Assembly (NCBI GenBank): GCA_029339195.1
Contig: JAPTJF010000748.1
Span: 1-16,464 of the forward strand
Direction: 5' to 3'
DNA from: Micractinium sp. NFX-FRZ
Lineage: Eukaryota > Chlorophyta > Trebouxiophyceae > Chlorellales > Chlorellaceae
DNA: 16,464 bases
The translations under genes were made by a program, and so were the position numbers. This document shows, one piece after another, positions 7,262 to 16,200 of this stretch; the first letter of the stretch is position 1, and every line of letters begins with the position of its first letter. The notes below the pieces were generated by a model. The model was not told the origin of the DNA and did no database searches. It saw only the letters and a list, made by a program, of their open reading frames with translations.

Positions 7262-10200
7262 ATGGCCGCAAAGGGAGCGCCGGCCTCAGTGCCAGTGCCT
7301 CCGTGCTTCGAGGAGACCGTGGAGGCCCAACCTGACCGCCGGCTGCACTTCAGCCGCGCTGCAAGCTTGGTCGGGTGAGCTATGACGGGCACCTGCAGCC
7401 GTGCACCTCGTCAAGGCCAGCAGCGTCCCACCCTGACCTCCTGACCTGCCCCCAGCTGTTTAGTCGCTCCCGAGGCCAGGGCACACCACTGCAGCCCCGC
7501 TGGCGGGCACGCCGCCACCCCTGCCTGCCGCCTGCTGGTTGGGTGCCTGCTGGAAGGTATGGCAGGCTCCTACAATGCCGTGGCACCACCGCATGTGCCC
7601 CATGCCCCTGCAGAGTTTGCACGCTGTCCTATGCCTTTTGGATCTTCTACCTGTGTGGGCACCCCGACACCGATGCCACGCGCGAGTTTTATGCGCAGGT
7701 GTGCCTCGCTGCATTCTGGCCCTCCTCCGCATGGCTGTTGCGTGCCTCCATGCTGTGTGCTGCCCGTCCTCGCTCGTGCTGTGTCCAATACTACCTGACC
7801 AGTGCAGCAGCAGGCATCGGAGCAGCGGAAAAGGCCCGAGCATGGCGCAGCGGGCGGCAGGCACAGCGACAGTTTGGCCAGCAGGGGCGTGCCAGCAGGG
7901 GCAGCAGCACTTGCAGGAGCAGCCAACGTGCTGGGGGCACACTTGAGCTGCGGCTGGGCAGCAGGCCTAATGCAGGAGGGTGTTGGCTTGCGGAGCGCCG
8001 ATGCACACGCTACCGCTCTTTCCCTGGGTTCTTCCCACTGCACCGTTTGATTGCCACGCTTTCCCGCCCATCCCCAGAAGACATCCACATGTGGCCAATG
8101 TTGTCTGTTGCCACCGCAGTTGCTCTTGCTGCTGACATGTTAGGTTCCGAACTGCCCCCCTCCCGCCCGTGTGCAGGTCCCCGAAACGGTCTACATGTGG
8201 CCCATGGTGGCCTTTGCCACCGCCATCCTCCTCAACCTGCTGTCCATGGCCTTTGAGCGCCGCCCCGTCAAGCGCCAGCTCTGCTTCCTGGCCGTCTTCA
8301 TCAGCGGGGTGGCTTTCATTTACGAGTTCCTGGCATGGAAGCAGGCGGCGCCCATCTACATCACCGCCGCCGGGCGCCCCATCTCGCTGCTGAGGTGCGC
8401 CGGCTGGGGGTGGCTTTGGTATGAAAGGGGTGGTGTTGGGGCTGTTGCAGGTGGGATGCAGTGAAGGCCGGGGTGGTGCAGTGCTCGGGGCAGTGGGCCG
8501 GCCAGGGCGACTGCCGGGCTGGTGTTGTGTGCGTGGGCGGCGGGAGAAGGGGCCACTCTTCTGGCCCAGCCAGGCGAGCCGCGTTGGATCAGCAGGATGC
8601 ATCCCAAGGGGCGGGGAGGCAGCGGCAGGTGCAGAGGGCAGCATGGCAGAGGTGTGCTGGCTGCTGCGCGTTGTGGCGCGAGCAGAGCCAGCTGGCAGAG
8701 CAACGGCACCTTGTGGGAGCGCTGGTGGTGTGGCTGCGGTCATGGGCGGCAGGAGTAACAGAGGCAGCAGGCGGTGGCGGCAGTGGCACCGATGCAGCAG
8801 GCGGGCAGCTGGCTGTCGTGCAAACTGCAGGTGGCACATGCTCGTGCCGTTCTTGGCGGCAGTATCGCAGTTGCTGCTGTGCCTGTTGGCCTCCTGAAGC
8901 TGGCGCTTCTTGGCGCTGCCCCTGCATCTGCCGTGCCTGGGGCACCCTCCTCACCCCGCCCCTTTGCTGCACTGCCTCGCCTCGCGCTGCCCTTTACTCT
9001 ATTGGACCTTCACTGCCCCGGTTGCAGGTATGTGATGTGGGGCCACGCCACCCCGGTCATGCTCTACGCCCTCTCAATGATCTCCGACTTCACCGTCAAG
9101 CAGGTAGGTGCAAGAAGACGGGGAGCATGCGTGGGTGTGTGGGGCAGGAATGGGAGAGGGACAAGTTCAGGGCTGGCGGGTTGATGGTGGAGGCTGAGGG
9201 GGTCAGCTTTGCGCACAGATGTACAGAGGTACAGAGGTAGGCAGTTGCATGGAGGGAGGGCGGGGCGTAAGAGTATCCTTGGGCTTGGTGGTGGCGGGCG
9301 TGTGGAGCCGGAACATACAGGAGCCAGAGGGGGTGGGCCAACACGCTGTTCTGCCCTCGCCCGCTCCTTCCTTGCCCAACCTTTCCTGCCATGCCCCGCC
9401 CCCGCGCCCCGCTCTGCCCTCGCCCCGCAGGTGTGGCAGACGCTGGCTGTTGACGTCGTGATGATTGCCACAGTCATTCCCGGGGAGCTCATACCAGGTG
9501 AGGGGCCGCCGCTGCTCCCTGCCCCTGCCTCCTGCCTTGCTGCACCCGCCCTGCCCTGCCTCCAATCCCTTGCGACCCCTTGTGCCCGCAGCCCAGCGCC
9601 GCTGCATCTAAGTCGCCTTCTCCTGCACCCTCTTTTCCTGTATTGCCCTCCCGCTGAGCCCCACCATACCTTCCAACCGTGGGCTGCCCCCTGCCCCCTG
9701 CCTCCCCCCACTTCCCGCCCCGCAGCCTGGCACCGATGGATCTGGAACACCCTCCCCTGCACTCCCAGTCCCCATCTTGCCCTCCCCCCTGCACCGCATA
9801 AAACCTACCGTGACTTGACGTGACCTCTGCGCCCCTCCCCCCCGCAGCCTGGCACCGTTGGATCTGGAACGGCATCTCCTGCGCCGTCTACCCCTACATC
9901 TTCCACCAGCTGTGGCACATGTACAGCGCGGGCATACGCGAGGCGCGGGAGGACGGGGCGCAGACCAGCCTGCGCATGCTGCGCAACGTCACCGTCGTCT
10001 TCTGGACAGCCTTCCCCGTCGTCTGGCTCATGGTGCAGGTGCGCGCGCTTGCTACTGCCTGCTTGTGTGTGCATGCTTGAGGGGTGCGGGAACAGATGAG
10101 GTGTGTGTCTGCTTGAGCTGGGTCGTTCCCTGCAGCCGGAGCGGGTGGGTCTGTCCGTTCACGGGCCATGCGCTGCAATGCCGCTCCTCTGCACTCCCGT

Positions 10201-13200
10201 GCCGTGTGCTCACCCGCCTGCCCTCCTGGCCCCCTGCCTGCAGCCGCAGTGGGTTGATCTGTTAACTGAGGAGGTGCTGTGGTGCGCCCCTCCCCAATAC
10301 CCTGCTGTTTGCTCAACCGCCTGCCCTCCTGGCCCTCTGTACTTCGCGTTATCGTCCCTCTGCAGCTGGAGTGGGTCGACCTGTTCACTGAGGAGGTGCT
10401 GTGGTGCTGTGCCGACACGCTGGGCAAGATCTTCTTCTCCTCCACCCTCCTCCACTCCAACTTCATGTCCATCGAGCACCGCCGCATGATGGCGATGCGC
10501 GTGGTGGAGGAGGCCAACCGGTGGGTGCACCCTGCACTTGATTTGAATGCCAGCAAGACTATGTTTAGCTTTTGCAGGGCTTGGTTAGGTCAGATGATGC
10601 CGGCCAATTGTGCCAGCTGGTGTGCCTGCCGGTGCCCATGCCTCTCGCTGCGTGCTGGTGCATTGGGAGCGGCTGGGAGCAGGGGCACGTGCACGTGCTC
10701 TGCCTGTGCTGTGGTCTGCTGGACTGCTGCAGGCCTGCTGCTTGGATGCCCGTGAAGCATGCTGATGGGGGGCCCACACCTGGCGGTGCACACACACTCT
10801 CAACACCCACTCTCTCAACACACGCACCCACACGCAACCCCGCCCCCCCCCCCCCGCAGCATCCGCGTCATCCACGAGCTGCGCCAGCTGGTGGAGCAGA
10901 AGGAGCAGTTCATCGCCCTCATGTCACACGAGCTGCGCACCCCGCTCAACGGAATCATCGGCCTCTCAAACGTGCTGCTCATGGACGCGGGTGAGGGCGG
11001 GGGGCGGGGGGGTGGGGTGGGGGTGGTGTGTGCTGTGGGGGTGGGGCTGGACGGGTGCGGTGGTGGTGGTGGCGGTGTTTGTGTGTGTGTGTTTGCGGGG
11101 GCGGTACAGGCAGTGAGAGGACAGGGGACCCGTTGACCGGTGAGTTGGCAGCCTGCGGCCCAACAGGGGATACTGGGGGCCACGGGGCAGGGCAGTGCGG
11201 GGGGACATTTGCGGCCGCAGCCGTGCCTGCCTGCCCCGGCTCCCCACCCTGCACATCTGTCCCCCTGACTGTGAGTGTTTCAACCCCTTCCCGCCCACCC
11301 TATTGCCCACCCTTGCCTGGGTGCAGACACGATGCCCGCCGACACCTCCAAGACGCTGACCACCATCCGCAACAGCGGCGCCCGCCTCCTCAACCTCATC
11401 AACGACATCCTGGATGCGGCTGCCCTCAGAAAGGTGGGGAAGGGGGGGCACCTGTGTTGGGGTGTGTGGTGCATGCTTGACCAGCTGCGTGGGGCTCAGG
11501 TGGGGTCAGGTGCTCTGGCCAGCTCCCCAGCCCCTTGCTCCCCTGCAACCTGTGGTGCAAGACAACGTGAGGCTGTACCAGCCTCACCTGACCGTGCAGA
11601 TCCCTTGCTGCACATACCACCTTGCAGTGCTGTGCTGCGTCCTCGATCTGATCTGCCTGCCCCCGTGCCATGCCACGCCGCGTGCAGGGCAAGCTGGCGG
11701 TGGCGCAGGGCAAGGTGAACCTGAAGAATGTGGCGGACGATGTGATCGACCTGAGCCAGGCGCTGGTCAAACCGGGGGTGGCGATTCGCAGCAAGATCAG
11801 CGCAGACACGCCGCAGGTGTGGGGCGGGTTGTGGGGTCGGCTGGGGGCTGCTGCTGCTGAGTGGGAGGAGGGAGGGCGACGACACCCCACTGGTGGGTGC
11901 ATGGGGGATACCATCGCGAGGCCGGCGCCTCCCGCCTGGTGCAGGCGCTGAGGCTGAGGCCAGTCGCCCCAGGGATTGAACCGTGGATGCGCCTTGGCCC
12001 GCTTAAGAGAACACGTCTCAGCACAGCATGCAACACCCTGTCCCCCGCTCCCTTTCTCCCCCCTGCCGCAGGTGGTGGGCGACACCTCCCGCCTGGTGCA
12101 GGTCCTCTACAACCTGCTGGGCAACGCGTGCAAGTTCACGGAGCGGGTGAGCCGGGGGGGCGGAGCGCTGGGGGGCTGGCAGAGGCTAGGAGGCCAGAGC
12201 GAAGACGGACGCTTGGGGGTGCCTGGGGGCACGGCCCAGCCCAGTCGACCCAGCCCGCTCGCTTCCCGAAAGCTCCGTCGTCAAAGGGCGACGTCTGGGT
12301 GGGGTGCCACTGTGAGTAGTTGCAGGGTTGAACCATGCAGTGTCGTCTGATGAAGTGTCTTCTCTCACCCACAGCAAAACCGTGCCTCACCAGCATCTGG
12401 GCGTTGCCGCATGCAGTGCCTATCCAACCTTCCACTGCGAACAACCTACTCTCCGCTGTGGCCTGCAGGGCAGCATCTGGGTGTCGCCTCAAAATGGTTC
12501 CCAAAACGCCTCATTGCACTGATCATTGCGCCTGCAGGGCAGCATCTGGGTGGACGCCTCTGTGAGCGCCGACGGCGGCACCGTGTCTGTCAGCGTGCAC
12601 GACACGGGCATCGGCATCCCGGAGGACAAGCTGGACGAAATCTTCAACCCCTTTGCACAGGTGGGAGGGGGGGGCTAGGATGTGTTGCAGGCAGGGCTGT
12701 TTGGGAGCGTGACACGGCGGCGCCGGACTGGGCCTGTGTGCCGGTTGAAGCAAGTGTGCTTGCTTGCCGGCACACCCGCATTTACCTTCCTGTCTTGATG
12801 CACTGGTGGACATGGGCGCCCCGCACATTGTTGCGGCGGCACTGGCATGGATCCGAGCCTGGCATAGCAGAGGGGGGTCCGGGAACGCTGAACTCATTCA
12901 AACTGGTAGCTCCCTCCCCCGCCTCCCCCCCGCAGGTGGACATGAGCACGACGCGGCGGTATGGCGGCACCGGGCTGGGCTTGAACCTGGTGAAGCAGCT
13001 GGTGGAGGCGCACGGCGGGGCCATTGCCGTGGCCTCCCGGCGGGGCAAGGGCAGCGTCTTCACGTTCACGCTGCGGGTGAGGCTGGGCGGGGTGCAGGAT
13101 CGGAATTGAGGGGCTGGCTTCAGGCTGGGAATGCTGGAAAGGATTGGAATTGAGGGGCAGGTATCAGGGTGAACAGGTGTGTGGTGTGCTGTGAATGTGT

Positions 13201-16200
13201 GTGTGGTGGGGTGGTGCTGGCTGGCAAGCAGGGGCGCGGCAAGGGCCGGCTCCTGTCCTTGCTGACGCACCCTCTCCCCCTACTGCACCACCGCAGGTGT
13301 GGCACGGCGAGGACGGCCCCGCCCCCGGCCCCGTGTCGGACGCCCAGCGGGACAGCCTGAGCCTGGCGGCGCGGCAGGCGTCCCGGGAAGCCGAGGAGGC
13401 ACTGGACCAAGTGCCCATGCCCTCGTCCGAGCAGGTGCGGGCTGGGGCGGCCTGCAAAGCCAGTTTCACTGAACCAGCGTATGTCTGGCACAGGCGGCAG
13501 AGGCGCACCCGGGAACCGTCAAGACCACCCAGGTGTCCCTCTCCCTTCCTGCCCCCTCATGCCCGCAACCCTTGATTCCCCTCCTTGTCCTCCTGAGCAG
13601 GAGCCCCTGCTGAGCATGAACCGCAAGGACAGCGAGCCCGACATGATGTCGAGGCTCAGCCATGACGCCCAGCCCGCCAACATGCTGCACCGCCTCAGCG
13701 GTGGGTGTTTTGTGTCTGCGTCTTGACGCCTTTCAACGACCACCACGATGAGCGATTTCCTGTCGAGAGTTTAGATACTTCCACTCTGAATGCCGTTGTT
13801 TCTGGTCCATTTTTCTAATCGGGCGCGGGCATGGGCTGGTTGTGCGGGGATGGTTGTTTGTTGGGGTGGTGGGATGTGCGAGAGAGCGGTGGCGGGCAGG
13901 GCGCTGGGGTGGGATGTGATGGGCCCTGCAGGGATGTGATGGGCCCTGCAGGGATGTGATGGGCCCTGCAGGGATGTGATGGGCCCTCACCCGCACCTGC
14001 GGACCGCACCTGCTGCCAACTGCCACCTGCTTTCTCAACCCCAGCCGTACCTGTCGCCCCCCGGCAACCTCTGCCGCAGGCGACTCCCGCATGCGCTCCT
14101 CTTACGACGCCGACTACACGAATTACCACAAGGCGCCGCAGCAGCTGGCGCCGCAGGTGCGGGGGGCAGGGGGAGGGGCTGTTGTGTTTTTTGGGGCAGT
14201 CGGCGGTGCTGCATGCAAGTTTGGCGCTGCCCAGCACTGCAGGTGAGCGCTGCTCTTTGGCACTCTTGCACCAGTTGCGGACGGGGGAGGGGCGGGCGTG
14301 ACATGCACTGCGTGGGCGCAGCAGCTGGCGGGGCGCGTGGGTGGGTGCCGCTGCCCGAGCCCCCTAGCCCTGCTGCAGGCCTGCTGGTGCCCCTTGCCTC
14401 ACACCTCACCTCCACCCCGCCTCCCCTTGTGCCCCCTGTGCAGGCCGCCTTCAACGCCTTCCTGTCGGCGGGCGCCCACGACGTGGTCAAGCAGATTCAG
14501 CAGGGCAAGGTGGGGCAGCGGCAGGACGTGGCTGCGGCGGCGGCGGCGGCTACCCAGGCGGCCGGCGGGCGCGGCGGCGGCGGCGGCGGCGCGGGAGGGG
14601 GCGCGGAGCCGCCTGCGGAGCCACTGCACGACTGGCTGCTGGCGGACAAGGCGGTGCAGGAGGCGGCGACCAGCGGGCAGATCAAGGTGAGAGCATGGGA
14701 TGGTGCTCTGAGGTGGGGTGGCCAGATGGTGGTGGGCCCAGACTGAAAAGAGGCAGGCACATGTTTGGGTGGGTGCGGCGGCAGCGGCTCCTGGGCCTGG
14801 TCGCTTGGAGTCGCCGTGATCCCCACACCAGCCGCCCCACGCACCCTTGCACTTGCTGAGCGCGGATGCAAGCCAGCGAGCGTGCCGCTGATGCCTCCAG
14901 TGCCGCTGTTTGCGAAGAGTGCATCCATGCTGCGCCATTCCTCACAGGTGCTGAGCGTGGACGACGGTCGACCCAATGAACCATGCAGCTGATATGCTTC
15001 TGTCTGCCACTACTGCCCTCACAACAGTGCACCAAGCTTGCCCCCCCTCCTCCCCACAGGTGCTGAGCGTGGACGACGACCCGGTCAACCAGATGGTCAT
15101 ACAGACGATGCTGACCAAAGCCGGGTACAAGGTGCTCAAGGCGCCAGACGGGCAGAAGGCGCTCGACATGCTCGAGGTGTGTGGGGGAGGGGGAGGGGTG
15201 CAGGCCGGCGGCTGTGTGGCTCGTGTGGGCGTGTGGGGGTGTTGCAATGTCCCTGGTTTGGGGCTCATCGCCGGGGCTGTGCGCATTTGGGGGGGTTGAG
15301 CGGCGTTGGCGTGCTTTGTTTGGGCAGAGATGGCTGGAAGCGCAGCCTGCCGCGCCCCTCTCCCCACGCCGCTGCACCGCCCACCCTCGCCCCCGCCCCG
15401 CCCGTGCCCGCTCGTCTCCCCCCCTGCAGGACAGCCTGACGCATGACAACCCCCCGCATGTGATGCTGCTAGACGTCATGATGCCCGGCCTCAGCGGGTG
15501 AGATGGGGGCTGGGGGAGAGTGCAGGGGGGCTGCCAGGCGCGGGGCGCATGTGACGCTGCCCAGGCCCAGTGCGTGCTGGGAGGGCGAGTTTTGACTGTG
15601 CGGGCGAGGCACGATTGGCGTTGTGGGGGAGGGCAGGCGACAGCCGCACCCTGCTCCCTCGGCACCTGTGGTGGTGTGCAGCTGCGGCGCAAGCGCCACG
15701 CCCTGGCCTGCCTCTCCTCACCCCTCCCAACACCACCGCCTTCCCTCCATGCTGCAGCTACGACGTTGTGCGGCTGGTGCGTGAGCGGCACCCCACCCTC
15801 ATGCTGCCCGTCATCATGGTGTCTGCCAACTCGAGGGAGGAGCACGTGGTGGAGGGGCTGCAGGTGAGGGGGCGGCTGGCTTGCCGCAGGCAACTTGCGT
15901 GTGTGTTTGAAGACAGGCTGGGAGGAGGAGCATGGGTGGAGGGGCTGCAGGTGAGAGGGCAGCCAGCTGAGCAGGCAGGTGCCAGACCCAAGGTGTGTGG
16001 TTTTGTGTGTGTGGGTGTGTTTTGGGGCAGGTGCATGGGTGGTGGTTGGAACGCAAGTGAAGCTCACCAGTGTGGGCTTTAATTGTGTTGCTTTGTTAGA
16101 CTTGGGGCACATCTTCCTCTCCTGCCCCTGTCGCTCATGAGGCGGGCAGGCAACCACGCGTGCACCTCACCTCCCTCACACCCTTACCAACCCTTGACTA

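Noticed and set aside
7456..7556. Possible extra exon between rhodopsin exons 1 and 2
   Set aside because: It has an acceptor and a GTATGG donor, but its 101 nt break the phase between exon 1 (GG|) and exon 2 (|A), whereas direct joining restores a Gly codon and frame.
7375..8256. 293-codon open frame on the + strand
   Set aside because: It starts in the first intron of the rhodopsin gene. It reads exon 2 in the true frame and crosses the helix A echo, but runs through two introns and out of frame in exon 3.
9208..9245. Short direct repeat GTACAGAGGTACAGAGGTAG in an intron
   Set aside because: Only about two 9-nt units, without a relation to an exon edge; treated as simple slippage.
13103..13160. 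Direct repeat GGAATTGAGGGGC at about 13103 and 13146
   Set aside because: Real but short (13 nt, 43-nt period) and not matching an exon edge; kept out of the echo set.
13911..13987. CRISPR-like repeat array
   Set aside because: The units are directly adjacent with no spacers, in a eukaryotic intron; this is a minisatellite.
14682..16157. 491-codon open frame on the minus strand
   Set aside because: It lies antisense to well-supported receiver exons and their introns, has low-complexity Pro/His/Ser content and no domain. High GC makes long chance open frames common here.
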